DNA of 64,000 nucleotides from Kingdonia uniflora. Lineage: Eukaryota; Streptophyta; Magnoliopsida; Ranunculales; Circaeasteraceae. The notes under the pieces are model-generated. The model was not told the origin of the DNA. It worked only from the letters and a program-made list of their open reading frames with translations, and did not search any database. The stretch lies in NCBI GenBank assembly GCA_014058105.1, contig JACGCM010000560.1:2976001-3040000 (forward strand). The letters run 5' to 3'. The position numbers and the translations under genes were made by a program. Position 1 is the stretch's first letter; the number at the start of each line of letters is the position of its first letter. Shown piece after piece: positions 22,701-34,627 of this stretch.

Positions 22701-23199
22701 AGGTTCAACGGATTAAAAGCCTCCAATAGGTCGTAAATGAATTGCTAGACGCATTCATAGATACTATTAAAGTATCGTAAATGTATGTACCTGCATGTAA
22801 TATACCTACATAGTAGAACATTCTGGGGGAACTAGTACCGTAGCAGAACGTTCCAAGGAAATTAGTACCACAAACGAATCTCAGGCCCACGCTTAAAACA
22901 GAGCATCGTTGGAAAAAAGTATTCTGAGCCATGGAGCTGTAGAATATGGGGCAAATATGACTAATGGTGTAGTTGATTCATCGTAGATAGAACCACCCAT
23001 TGATGAGGCAATAGTAGCTGCACGACCAGTTGATGCATTATGAGACTAGTCCGGCGTGGCACATACGCGTATGATAATAATGAGATCTCAATCTATTAAA
23101 AATCTATAATAAGCACAACGTAGGATCGTTCAGTAGAGATTTGTCGACAATGTATTCATATTTGCTGCTGTGCTCGCCATCAAGGATGAGTATTCAGAG

Positions 23200-23900
23200 C
23201 CAAAGTGGGCATCTGGAATCTAAGCGAAGCTCAGCTTGCGCATAATACGAAGTGATACAATTGAGCCTGTCAATTATAAATGGGAAAGGTACAGGAACAT
23301 AATTAACTCGAAGAGATAATTTGGTCAAGGCAAGATTAGTTTCTCAAGAAATCTTTAAGAGATCTGGCATTGAGTGCAGTATGACATATTACCCAGTTAT
23401 GGCTATAAGGTTTATGTACTAATTAGTCTGTCAAGTTGTCAAGGATAAGCTAGACATGCATCTGATGCAAATACCGCGTATCTATATGGGAAACTAGATA
23501 CGAATATCTACATAAAGCTACCTTAGAAGGTATAAGCTGAGCTTCTAGAAGCAAAAGCCTGATACACGAGGTATGTGCATAATAAAACTAGAAAAGTTAT
23601 TTTTGACTTAAAGCAATTGGGGCCCATGAGACATAGTAAGTTGATTGAGTATTTGAAATTCGGGGACTTTGCAAATATCCTGATCTGTCCATGCATTCTT
23701 ATTTAGAACACAGATATTTGATTCACTCATCATAACAGTGTACTAAATAATTTGAGTATCATTAGACCTCCGGGGGAGATCGCGAGAGCCGTCGAATACC
23801 TTGGGAAGTAATTTGAAATACAAGACCTTTGAAAATTAAGAGTATCTCAATTTGTAGATCAAACATTTTGATTGTGGCACTCATACACCAGGCCATATAT
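23200..23900 (+). pseudogene. Reverse transcriptase remnant of copia element C
   Basis: Reading through stops gives ASDANTAYLYGKLDTNIYIKL (normally VVTAYLYGSLDSDIYMKLPEG), then VIFDLKQLGPMRHSKLIEYL (normally LYGLKQSGRMWYNRLSEYL) and FANILICPCILI. These are the conserved copia RT blocks between the fingers and the YVDD strand. The YVDD motif itself is not readable. Confidence 0.72.
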
Positions 23901-24319
23901 ATTAGAAGAGTTATCTAACACTTCAATATGGATGTAGCACACGGTGCTAAGTTGTTTATTGCGCGTCTATCAATTGGGTGTGAACAATGACATCTTTCAC
24001 CATTCTAATGGTGGGAGAAACTCCAAGGGTTGTGAAGCCATAACTAGGTGGTGCTTTGCTATAAGTAGCTGGGTATGCTAGACCCAATGACTCATTCACA
24101 GTGAACTTCTTGGCTTGCCATAGTTTTGTTCCCACCCAAATGTGCTGAATTGAGATTAGGCACATTCTGAGGTATCTGATCAGTATGAAAGACTAGGGTT
24201 TGTTCTACTCAAAATAGTAAGCGTAAAAGTATAGAGTACACCAATACATAATACTTTTAAAACCCACACTGAGGCCATTGTCAAATGGATTATGTCTTTA
24301 TGCATGGGGATACATAAAG

Positions 24320-24740
24320 ATTCTTAGAGATCGACGAAGCAGACGGCGGTAGCTACACCTCGAACCACAAAGATTCTTCCACTTTGTGAACCTGATAGAG
24401 AATGATGGTTGCGCTCCAAGATACATCTCAACAAGCAAAGTTGTGGCGTGTTCTATCCAAGATAAAATATCTACTATGTATGAAGATAATTTAGCTTGCA
24501 TCATTCAAGTCAATGGTGATTTAACAATGACGACAAAAAGAAGTACATTTCACAGAAGCCATTCTAACCTTATGAATTATAAAAGGCGAATGAGATTGGC
24601 GTTGTTTAAGATATTTTAAAAGACATCTGTGCAAATCCATGCACGAAGACTCTTGCACCACTTACGTTCAAGCAGTTAGTACACGGAATCGACATGCAAA
24701 ATATTTACTTATCAATATCTCAGGGAGATCGATGTAAGGG
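24320..24740 (+). pseudogene. RNase H remnant of copia element C
   Basis: The frame contains ISTMYEDNLACIIQVNGDL (normally TLYEDNAACIAQ), the third catalytic block of the copia RNase H, then KRSTFHRSHSN (normally KHIxPKFFxTHDLQ). The stretch before it (23936-24200) does not match copia and may be foreign or too decayed. Confidence 0.65.
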
Positions 24741-24965
24741 GGAGTAGTTCCAGCCTGACGTAGACATATGCACATTATACTCTTTTTCATGATAACGCAG
24801 TTTTTATCCTAGGAGGTTTTAATGAGGCAACGTATACGCGTCCACAACCCATACAGGGCATATGATTGTACTATTTCCCTGTACAATTTTTTTCCCAAGG
24901 GGGCTTTGCTAGACAGAGGTTTTAATGAGGCAAGTCGTTCTAGTATGGAATACCCTAAGGGGGAG

Positions 24966-25234
24966 TGCTAGGAGTTAGGTCTAAGCCCAAGCTAGGAACT
25001 CAACAGGGTTGGAGTGTCTTATACGGACTCTTAGCAAGCCCATAGGCCCAATAGGATTATGGGGAGAGTTTGAGTAGATTAAGTAACTTATGTTGTATAG
25101 TTATATATATATATATATAACTGTATTATGTACAGAGGATAATGATGAATCAATAAGAAATATCTCTTTTCTCTCTCCTTTTGTTCATACAATATAGTAC
25201 TGTTATATTGCTCTATATTGATTATCTCTCAGCA
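24966..25234 (+). repeat. 3' LTR of element C
   Basis: 269 bp, TGCTAGGAGTT...CTCAGCA, directly after the polypurine tract ctaagggggag. It retains the block (about 25131-25197) deleted from the 5' LTR. It is followed by the target duplication aatac. Confidence 0.9.
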
Positions 25235-25239
25235 AATAC

Positions 25240-28200
25240 TTTTGTCTTCTTGCCTATTTTATGAAGATTAACATTCGAGAGCAATGTTCTAATTTTTTTT
25301 GGTGATAACTATTTTCCATATTCTGAAAAACCAGTATTTTATGGAATTAGGGGAATTGGTCAAAGGACCTTTCAACATTTGTAGCAATATGTAATGTAAG
25401 TAAGTTACTCATGGTTAAAATTAATGTTTTTGCCAATATATATGGCATTTAGCTATTTATACCCTAGCATGATTTAGTTATCTTCCCCTATATTCTCCTC
25501 TGATTGTAGGAACGATTACCTTATCCCAAAGCTACGAATCCAGGGCTTATCTCGCTCATGAGTTCTTCCGTCCCTCACAATGTTTATGAGTCCGTGTTTT
25601 GATGAGAGGAAAACCAAAGCAGCCACAAACACAAATTAGAAAAATACGAAGACGAAACTCTCTCCAAACGTTAATCGTCTCTCCTCTCATGGCACTTGCT
25701 CGAAACCTTCATACAACAACGTATCTCTTATGATTTTGATGATTGTTTTCTTCTAACGTGACTTTTTATACTCAATTATCTCACAAAAATTATCTCCAAA
25801 CTTTAATCTCACGACGAATTCAAGCAGGAGGGTTCTTGATTCCGAAGAAAAATCAATCAGTTATCGGTTATTTCTATTATGCATCGAGCTTTAATCTCTA
25901 ACTATATTTATAGGTACGAATTAATGTTTCTCTTTTCAATTTACTGAGATTAATTATCACCTTTCTACTGTAATTTATTTTCCCATCAGGTTATCGCCCC
26001 TAGTTTAGCTCTTTCTCACATCTTTATCTCTTCCGTCAAGGATGAAGAGACGGTACAAAGAATCAACATCCGAGGCACAAACTGTACCCAATTGGTATAT
26101 CTCTCTATAACCCATCTCCCAATTTACTCACTAGATTGGATTTTTATCACAGTTGTGAGAAAGTTGGGTCGTGGAATTTGAATTGGCTTCCTGTGCTACA
26201 GGCATTTTGCAGTTTGTGAATTATATCGGTTGAGCATGTTGTATTAGCCCCCCTCTTCTCTTCAATCTCTCTACTCTCAATTATTTGGATTTTCCTTCGG
26301 TAACCTCTCTCCTCTCTAGGTGTCTCTCTTTCGCTGTCACTTATGGGGTTTGATTTGATTGTGCAGATGTGCTAATTGAGGAAGTAACGACGGCAGCGGA
26401 GCTGGATTAGGCAGGCAGTGGAGGAAGTCATTATTCATTCACCGAAGGAGGACGAGGGGAAGATTTCCTGGTATGTGATGTTCTTTGTATATGATGTGTT
26501 TGATTTAATATTATAGGGGATACATTGTTGGTTTATTATTGAAACAGAGGGATTTGTGTTTTTTTTTTCTTCAAATTTTGGGATTTGTGGGAGAATCTAT
26601 GTACATTTTGGGTTAAGAAACCACGAATAAATGCGTATTTTTTTTAACCCATTTGCAAATTTCGTCTAAAGTAAACCAATTTAGGAGCTAATGTGAACGT
26701 TTTCCAAGTTTTTCCTCCTATGATCAAAATTGGTACGACTATGTACATGTATTTTACGTACTCCTTCAAAATTTATGTGAGATCGGACTTTATTAGGCTA
26801 TTTAATATGTAATGGTATGCTATTTTCGAATTGTTTTTGTGAAGAGGGTGAAAATGTTTATAAGTTCTTAGTTTAGGTTCTTTTGTTGATTATCATGTTC
26901 TTTTAGAACACTTCGACTAGGCATTTTAATTGTTTCATTGAAACTATGTTTTGAAATCAGAAATAAATTTTCTTACTTAGGATGTACTTGCTAGAAGGAG
27001 CCATGCTCATGTTTTTTATGTGGAATATGGGTATGCAGGTTACGGTTATATGTTTGGGGACATTTTTGCTTATGCTATGAAGGTCTGAAGCTACTAAACC
27101 ACAAGGCTTATCAAATTTTTTGGGATTAATGATGGTGGCAAAGTTTGTTTCTTTGAAACGAAAATTTTAAACGTCAGCAGAGTTTCCTAGGCTGCTTAGG
27201 TTGTTTTTGGTTCATGGACAATGAAGAAAAAGAAAAGTGATATTCCTGAAAACCAATTCCCTTTTGTTTGGTTCATGAGGAAAATTGAAAATCCTGAAAA
27301 CCAACTTGGTATTCAAAACTCAGGGAGTTGTTTTTTATTTATCGCTTTTTTGATTTAGTGTTTTAAGATATCTATCTTCATGAAATTCTTTTCCATAACA
27401 ACTGTTTTTCAGTAAAATTTTATGATTTTTCTTAGAAGAAATTATCTTTACATGGTAACACTGCTTCAGTTTACGGAAAGATAATTAATGACATAATGAT
27501 GATCACGTGTAAATAATTTTTTTTAAATATTCTAAATGAGTAGCAGAGGGAGCACAAGTCCAGTGCAGAGGTCTACCAAGAGATGCAGTTTAATCTCATA
27601 TCCCTTCTTTTAGATGGTATTGGGAAATTTGTCATTTTTTTAGAAAATCCAATCATGTACTTTTATACAGGTTGCTTCTTTTGCCAGCTTTACTACATGG
27701 CAAGACATTGATATAGGCTACCCGCGTCTTAATGGCCAGTGACCACAACTCTTTGGAAGTCAGCACTCATGTAGGAAGAAGTAAATCCATCTCCAACTGT
27801 CATAAAAAATTTCCTGATCATAATATCCAAGTTTTTTTTTGCCTATTTCAGTTGGAAAATATCTTCAAAGGGATCCTAGGGAAGAAGGTATGTCTCAGTT
27901 ATCAATGTTACTTTCTTTTCTGAAAGAAATATATGTTCTTTGTATGGTTTAGATTTATTCGTTTGGATTTATAGAAATTTTATGCATTTTGTATAAGACT
28001 TTTATTTCGAGTACTTTTATGTGCAATGATCTTATATATTTGATTGCCGATGTGGTTTTATGTTTGGGTATACAGGGATCTTAAGATGTTACAACTAACT
28101 GCAAGCATGTGTGGCCATCTTTACCTTTGATGAAAAAATTCTTTACTATGCAAGATCAAGTAAGTTTGAGTTTTTCCAATTTAAATTTTAGGCCCTGTTT

Positions 28201-28868
28201 CAATTTTCCCCCCGTTTGCAATGAGAGGACCATAAGCTGTGTTGGTGGTTGGTCTTTACTGAAATGACTACTTAACCAGCATTATTAATTATATTCGAGT
28301 GAGGAATTTATGATGATCTTAATCTCACTATGTAATTGGTGGTTGGTTTTTGCTAAAGTGGCTACTTTGCCCATCTCGCCATCATTCTTTATATTTTGGA
28401 TAGTAAATCAGATTGGACAATCCATCCTAACTGTCTTGCAGCCTTCTACCGTGAAGTTACAGATTTTAATCCTGTACTGGTGGCATTTAAGATTTCATGG
28501 AATAACTTTGTTTAGTTAGGGCAAGAAAAATGCTAATAAGTTAGAAGAGAAGATTGCCATTTGACTTGAAGTTCAGTGGTGGTGAGATGATGGGATATCC
28601 ACATCTCCTTACAGGTCTTAGTCATCTCTACTGCTTTCATATCATAAATTATAGATTTGAGAACACCACCCATATCTTTGTGCAAGTCTTTCTTATTTTG
28701 ATTTTTTTTACTTTTATGTTCATAGATTAGAGATATGAAAACCGCCATGGCTACAAGATCTTTTCTTTGTTCTTTTTGTAGATTTTAGCGGATATTCCGA
28801 AGATGAAAGCTGATAATTAGTGCAAATTTGGGGTTTTTTATTTGAATATTGGGAAAAAATCACTATTA
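25240..28868 (+). other. Unassigned stretch with exon-like segments
   Basis: No long ORF and no transposon ends are visible. Several segments have good splice signals on the plus strand: ttgtgcag|...|gtatgtgatg (about 26367-26471), ttatacag|...|gtatgtctca (27671-27887), gtatacag|...|gtaagtttga (28076-28160), and an acceptor tcttgcag at 28440. A CT-rich, 5'-UTR-like stretch lies upstream (25560-26360). It may be the remains of a host gene, or a spliced non-coding transcript. No protein family is recognised. Confidence 0.35.
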
Positions 28869-28984
28869 GTGCAATCGACGTTGGAACTCATTAGCAATTG
28901 GTCTAATTATTGATTTCCCATCCAATAATACCAATTCAAGTGTCTAATTATATTTTGGATAATACCAATTCAAGTGTCTTTTAA

Positions 28985-29165
28985 CCCAAATCCACCCCAT
29001 TTGTAAATTCACCTTAAATCCACCCACAACAGTTCATTTCCCAAATCAAGGTGGATTGAACCCAATGCAGTTCTGAACTACGTGGGACAACCAACGTACA
29101 AGATAAGGCCACGTGTCCCCATTTGGAGCGTCCAAAACCCACGCACAGTTTAGAAATACGCGGGT
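28985..29165. repeat. Left subterminal inverted repeat of the Harbinger element
   Basis: It contains aaatccacccc, aaattcacctt, cagttctgaactacgtggga (29072), ccacgtgtccccatttgga and cacagtttagaaatacgcgg. The right end holds the inverse of these (38780-39034). The same gaactgcgcgg-type motif also occurs at 31600 and 31710, on the far side of the PMD gene. Confidence 0.7.
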
Positions 29166-29321
29166 ACTCCCTGCATGAAATGCCTTCGAGAATACTCACT
29201 TGCCTTTCACACTCTTCTACATATTCCCTAAACTTAGTTTTTTTTCTTAACCCCAACGTCTAACACAAGTTTCCCAAACCCCACCTTCTAGTAATTTAAT
29301 CTTATAAAACTGCGATTAACA

Positions 29322-31215
29322 ATGTCGGGACCTAGTCATTCAATTTTCGAAACTAGAAGAAATAAAAGCGATGTAGTTAAACGAGGAAGTAAAGAATTGG
29401 TTACGCATATTTGGCCGTTACACCTCATGCCGAATAATGATCCCAACCTAATCCTCGAGGAGTTACAACTAGTGGATATCCTCCCGGACAACTGGGTCCA
29501 CATTTCTATTAGATCAGAGGAATTGTTGGTAAATTTTTTGAGTAAAATTTATGCGTTATTAACGTTATTTGTCAAATATTCGACGAAATGCCCGAATGAG
29601 AATTTAATATGTTAATTTGTTGTTCTTGCAGAACCGAGATGAAATCATATGTAGGGGATCGCTGGATAAGGTCCTAAAGTGGTACCAATGGATTTCCAGG
29701 TACCCCACGTTGAAGGCCTTAGTCGACAATATGGGTTTCGAGGAATTTTTGACGATTAAGGCAAGAAACTCGGATAACCGCTTAATCCATGCTCCCGTGG
29801 AACGGTGGCCTTCTACCCATACTTTTAACTTCCCTTGCGGGGAATTTGGCGTTATGCCATTAAACTTCGTAATGCTAACGGGTATATCCTTTGGGCGTGG
29901 TTTCAAACTCCCGTACGACGATAAGTACTCCCAGTTTGATGAAGTACAAACATTGCTTTTCGGAATCACTCAGGCTCACATCAGGTACGGTAACATTATA
30001 CTAGCTTATTTAAAAATCTGGGGAGACCCTTTGAATCCTCGAATCAACAGTTACAACCAAGACATGGACCTCATATATGTTCGGGCATTTATTGCATACA
30101 TGATGTGTAATATCTTCTTCTCGAATGCAAATACATCTCTACCAGTCGGTTATCTTACAGCTTTGACAGACCACCATATTCTAGGTACGTCAGGGTTCGA
30201 CTGGGGTACTCCGATCATGGCACATTTGTATCAGGGACTAAACAAAGTCTCAGTCCTGAAGAGTGGAAAGGGGAAGAGATCAATCGCAGGCTTTTATGTT
30301 CTGTTAGAGTTTTAGTTCTTCGAGTACTGTCGCGTTGAAATGTACCAAGTCAAGGTGAACAACTTCAACCATGTTTATCCTCGTATGAGTGCGTGGAGAG
30401 ATTAAAGAGCTAGTTCATGGGCTGAGATCCATCATTGATTGACAACCATGGCTGAGGAGTAGACAATCAATCCATCTAGAGGTAAGACTTACCACAAAGC
30501 ATAGTTATAGAAGGATTCTATTAGTTTCAGTCTTATACGAGAACGGTACACTTTGATATTTAGGAGACTGGTGTATGCGTCAGAACAACGGGATTGATAG
30601 TGTTCCATATGACTCCTAACAAGAAATTATGGAATTTCTGCGGTACGATAGAGCACTTTATCAGGGACTGAGAGATTTGGACTTCTATGATTGACACGAT
30701 TACATCGTTGCTCACGTGGATTATATAACATTTTGGCGAGCTGCTCAACCAAATCCCAAGATCGGTTGTAGTTTAGTGAAGAGGGCCGAGAATATTTAGA
30801 TGGGGCCCGATGTTGCTCTGCCACCTACTTTGAGTTTAGCCACACATTTTTAGGTGCAAAACTATGGTATTGAGGCATACGATGGGGAAGTGGGGGATCT
30901 GGGATGGTTCATGGAAATAGGAGGAAGTAGTGGTTCCCGTATGTGTGTACCACACCCGTGTCCACCTAGGTACAGTGTGGATGAGTTGTGGACTCAAAAC
31001 TAAGAAATGCGGTATGCGGCTTATGAAGATACGAGACAATTGTATCAACAAAATGAGGAGTTAACGGAATAACTGCGCCAATCACTGAATATTATCAGGA
31101 CCACGAGAGAGAGACTAGTTGAGATTTCCATCAGCTACCAGACATACTAGATGTGCAATGTACTTATGACGAGAGTCTCTCCTGTACTAGACGTGGCCGC
31201 CAGACGAAGAGAAGC
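29322..31215 (+). pseudogene. Plant mobile domain (PMD, 'aminotransferase-like') gene
   Basis: Exon 1 (29322-29528) starts MSGPSHSIFETRRNKSD. A clean GT-AG intron (29529-29631) is followed by exon 2. The reading holds VLKWYQWISRYPTLKALVDN, RWPSTHTFNFPCGEFGVMP, LNFVMLTGISFGRGFKLPYD and TPIMAHLYQGLNKVSV, the order seen in PMD proteins (MAIN/MAIL1 relatives and transposon-borne copies). The PMD continues past TAG at 30313-30315 (expected Trp) as FFEYCRVEMYQVKVNNFNHVY, with more stops at 30403, 30436 and 30457. The C-terminal part ends in a coiled coil (QLYQQNEELTE...). A TATA-like cttataaaact lies 20 bp before the ATG. PMD proteins act in silencing and are also carried by Mutator and gypsy elements. 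Confidence 0.8.
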
Positions 31216-31493
31216 CATCCCACTTAGGCTATTTTATTATATTTTGTCAGACTATCGAGATTATATTATATTTTGTTTAGACTATCTACCAGTATGTTAT
31301 GTTTTGTTTAGACTATCGTGTTTATGCTGAATTGATTATGCATTATGTTTAAACTCGTGTAGTGTTTGAATGAAATTTTGTGGCAAGAAGATCTAAAAAA
31401 ATAATTGTTTGATTGAAATACTAGGCTTTTCAAGTGTTTGATGAAATGCCTAATCGAAGCCTTTGAAAAATAAAACTAAGTCTGAAGAGACGC

Positions 31494-31835
31494 ACACACA
31501 ATAGAGGGCACATCAGGTGTTTGAGGAAATGCTTTAAAGAAAAAAAAAGAAAAAAACTAAGTATGGAGAATAGAACCAAAGGAAAAATTGCAGGCTCTTG
31601 CCATGTAGTTCTGAACTGTGTGGCAAGATTTTTCAAACACGTGGCTTAATCTTGTTCCTTGATATGAAACACATGGCTTAATCTGGTTTGAGGAAGCTTT
31701 CCATGTAGTTTTGAACTGCGCGGAAAGAGCCTGTAACTTTTGCTTTCTTTTTTTATCTTTCCACATTTAGTATTTTTTTAGGTTAGTTTCTTTGAAGCAT
31801 TTCCTCAAACACATTCCCTTGCCCTCTATTAAGAG
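31494..31835. repeat. Fold-back (inverted) repeat
   Basis: The left arm 31494-31560 (aatagagggcacatcagg, gtttgaggaaatgcttt) is repeated in reverse complement at about 31765-31835 (aaagcatttcctcaaac, tgccctctatt). Inside the loop lie two inverted copies of a caggctctt...gtagttctgaactg(t/c)g(t/c)gg unit (31590 and 31740). It could form a long hairpin RNA. No target duplication was found. Confidence 0.6.
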
Positions 31836-31924
31836 TGTATTGGTTCATACTTAGTATATTAGTTTATTTGTAAGCTCAGAAATATAGGGAATTTATTTAA
31901 ACGCATGAAAACACCAAACTATAT

Positions 31925-32560
31925 TTTAGTAAAAACTTGTCTTCTATATATTTCAATGGCCGTTTTTTTTGGAAACTTGTTCACCAAGTAGCTCAACAAC
32001 TATATTTTAGTAAAAACTTGTCTTCTTCGTATCTCAACGGCTGGTTTTTTTGGAAACTTGTTCACCAAGTAGCTCAACGGCTGTATTTTAGTAAAACAAT
32101 GTCTTCTGGGTATCTCAACGGCCGATTTTTTTGGAAACTTGTTTAACAAGTAGCTCAACGGCTATATTTTAGTAAAAACTTGTCTTCTGTGTATCTTAAT
32201 GGTAAGTTTTTTTGGAAACTTGCTCAGGAAGTAGCTTAACGGCTATATTTTTGTCCAAACTTGTCTTTTGTGTAACGGCTATATTTTTTGGGAAACTTGT
32301 TTACCAAGTAGCTCAACAGCTATATTTTTGTCAAAACTTGTCTTTTGCGTAACGGCTATACTTTTTGGGAAACTTGTTCACCAAGTAGCTTAACGGCTAT
32401 ATTTTTGTCAAAACTTGTCTTTTGAGTAACGGCTATATTTTTTAGGAAACTTCTTCACCAAGTAGCTCAACGACTATATTTTAGTCAAAACTTGTATTTT
32501 GTGTAACGGCTATATTTTTTCAACGGCTATATTTTTCATATATAAATGTCATTTATCTTT
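31925..32560. repeat. Subterminal minisatellite, about 80-bp units, eight copies
   Basis: Units start at aaaacttgtcttct and contain ggaaacttgttcaccaagtagctcaacggc. Starts lie near 31931, 32011, 32091 and 32171; later units are shorter (about 74 bp). The reverse of the core (gccgttgagcttcttg) occurs three to four times at 38535-38660 on the other side of the element. Such repeats may bind the transposase or its MYB-like partner (inference from other plant DNA transposons). Confidence 0.8.
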
Positions 32561-32622
32561 TACATTATCTTCCCTTAATCTTCCGCATTCTCCTCCTTCC
32601 TTACCTTATAAGCAAAACCATC

Positions 32623-33830
32623 ATGTCATCTTCAAGCTCCCAATCAAATTCTCAAAACCAACAAGGGAACTTATTTTTGACGCAATTCAGCGCATATGAT
32701 ACGTCGTAAATGCCTAACCATTCCCAATATCGTGATCACCATGTTCGATAACTATTTTTACCATACGACAATCAATTTCTATCACAAACCCAAGAATATT
32801 ACCCTCATTACAAAACCAAGGATATTACCCTCAAATTGATCTTCATACGGGCTCGTACTCTGAACCGAGAAATCCATATTTGTCATCTCACGCCGGTAGA
32901 AGTTTGAGTACCACGCCGATGAGGGGTTCATGGGGTTTAAATGATTTAAACCTCAGTACATCATCGGTCATCTCTTTGGTTATCTCTAAGGTACTCAATC
33001 CGGTTCTCACGAGAAGTAATACGCGCGGAAAGGCGAAGCCTAAATTTTTTTTGGCACAGACACCGATTGTAGTTGAGGATGTAGTTGAGGTTGAGGATAA
33101 AGTTGATGACGACAAAGAAATATACACTAACTCCAAAAATTGGTCGTCCGATAACTTCGTTAATCTCGCATGGGCTTGGTCTCAAGTCTCTCAAAACTTC
33201 GCTACGACGAACAAAAAAAAAACCACTACATTTTGGTTTAAGGTGCGTGACCAATTCAACTAATTCTATAATGACCAATCGATATAACGAACATACAACG
33301 ATGTCAATTGCGCGTATAAGGGGAGGCTCAATAAGGAATGTTTAATTTTTAGAGGCATCATTCATGACCTTAAAAACCAATATTTTACCAGCATTGGAAC
33401 GGGCGACGTCGTAAGTAATTTTTTTTCTCATTCTATTAATATTGTTCCACAATTTTTACTTATTAGAATTTTGAACTTGATTTCTAGGAACGTATAGCAT
33501 AAGGGACATTTGAAAAACTACAAAAAAGCCATTTACATTGGGGGAGGCTTACAAAGTTTTGGAGCCATTCTAAAAATGGTCACAAATTAAGTACATCGGG
33601 CACCCCGGCTGTAACCTTGCTAGGAAATCAAATTTTAACGATAGGCCGGGTACTTCCGGCATCGATCCCTCTATACCTACTTCCGACACTCCAAATATGG
33701 TAATTTCGGATGATTCTATGAACTTGGATGCACCACTATATGCTTGTAGAGAAGAACGACCGGACGACAAAAAAAAAGAGGCAAATGAAGCAAAATAAAG
33801 AATATTCAATGAAGTTGAAAGAGTAGTGTC
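32623..33830 (+). pseudogene. MYB-like accessory protein of PIF/Harbinger element
   Basis: From ATG 32623 it reads MSSSSSQSNSQNQQGNLFLT. After a frame slip the frame at 32880-33263 holds PMRGSWGLNDLN, then KNWSSDNFVNLAWAWSQVSQ and FWFKVRDQFN. The Trp-spaced helix pattern is that of the SANT/MYB-like ORF1 of plant Harbinger elements, which is needed with the transposase for DNA binding and nuclear import. An intron with donor GTAAGT at 33413 and acceptor tttctag ending 33487 is visible. The C-terminal part has PGTSGIDPSIPTSDTPNMVI and an acidic, Lys-rich tail. It is broken by frame slips and stops (32707, 33261). Confidence 0.72.
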
Positions 33831-34056
33831 TAAGTGATGACAACGTTTCTAGTGATGAAGATTGATGTAATCTTTAGCGTTAATAGTATTTGTTAAGTTC
33901 TATGTAATTTCATTATTTCAATAAAATTGTTATTTATGTTAAGTAAAGCAAAACGAACTTTAAAAAAGTCTATCAAAATACATTACAAGTTCAGAACAAA
34001 ACTACAAACTTCAAAACCAAATACATTTCAACTTCAACATAAAACTACAAACTTCC

Positions 34057-34244
34057 CTACGTCCCTTTTTTATTCCACAAATGCGCGAGAAGTTCATTCC
34101 GTAATTGGAAATGAGCACCTTCAATTCTAATTTCATGATTATTCTCGATGTACTGTGCCATAGTGTTGATCGCGTATCTTAAATTTAAGTCCTTCCAATT
34201 CTTTACAGAATCTCTAAACTCAGGATTAATGTCCACTATGCAGT
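34057..34244 (-). pseudogene. C-terminal piece of the Harbinger transposase
   Basis: The minus-strand reading CIVDINPEFRDSVKNWKDLN, then ENNHEIRIEGAHFQLRNELL and AHLWNKKGT, is the typical tail of plant Harbinger transposases (normally EIRDxxxHxQLQxDLVEHLW). The rest of the gene lies 2.8 kb away (37087-38310), beyond the hAT element, in the same orientation. The two pieces are therefore one gene split by an insertion. Confidence 0.75.
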
Positions 34245-34369
34245 CAGGGGCGGTGTCGGGGCACCTAAATTTCATACACCCACCTTGCCTTGATGTTTTA
34301 ACGCCCTAAACGCTTCAGAGACCGGGGAGCCTCTCTTAAAGGTGTTTTATTTTTTTTTCTTCATATTTG

Positions 34370-34495
34370 CCAAATGATTTGGCACATTTGGAAAGCGAAA
34401 AAATAAAATAAAATAAAATACTAAAAAGTCCAAATGATTTGGCACATTTGGAAAAAGAAAGAAAGAAAAAAGTCCAAATGATTTGGCTCATTTGG
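34370..34495. repeat. Three copies of a palindromic motif near the hAT left end
   Basis: CCAAATGATTTGG followed by c(a/t)CATTTGG occurs at 34370-34391, 34430-34451 and 34474-34495. Each copy has an internal dyad, CCAAATG...CATTTGG. The motif CCAAATGATTTGGC also occurs at 291-304. Subterminal repeats of this kind in hAT elements usually bind the transposase (family knowledge; not shown here). Confidence 0.75.
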
Positions 34496-34627
34496 GGAAA
34501 AAAAAAACACAAAATTGGTTTCGGCTGTGCGATCTTTCTCTCTCTTTCTGCGTCTATTTTTCCCCATCTCTCTCTCTCTCTCTCGTCTGTTGCGAGTTGC
34601 AATCTCACTCCATTTCGAATTCGAAGA

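Larger units (their letters stand above)
18451..25234 (+). mobile_element. Ty1/copia LTR retrotransposon, element C (decayed)
   Basis: The LTRs are at 18451-18676 and 24966-25234, with the perfect 5-bp duplication aatac at 18446-18450 and 25235-25239. A polypurine tract AAGGGGGAG precedes the 3' LTR. A long leader (18677-20526) comes before gag; then protease, integrase, reverse transcriptase and RNase H follow in the Ty1/copia order. Every domain is riddled with stops. The gag type, with LKLCEKK-like and HHIKDDL-like blocks, is that of the large plant copia group with UBN2-like gag (family recognition by eye). Confidence 0.9.

Noticed and set aside
23956..24165. 69-codon minus-strand frame with an ordinary amino-acid mix
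   Set aside because: It is opposite to the copia reading and short, with no recognisable domain. It may be a foreign fragment, but I cannot support a call.
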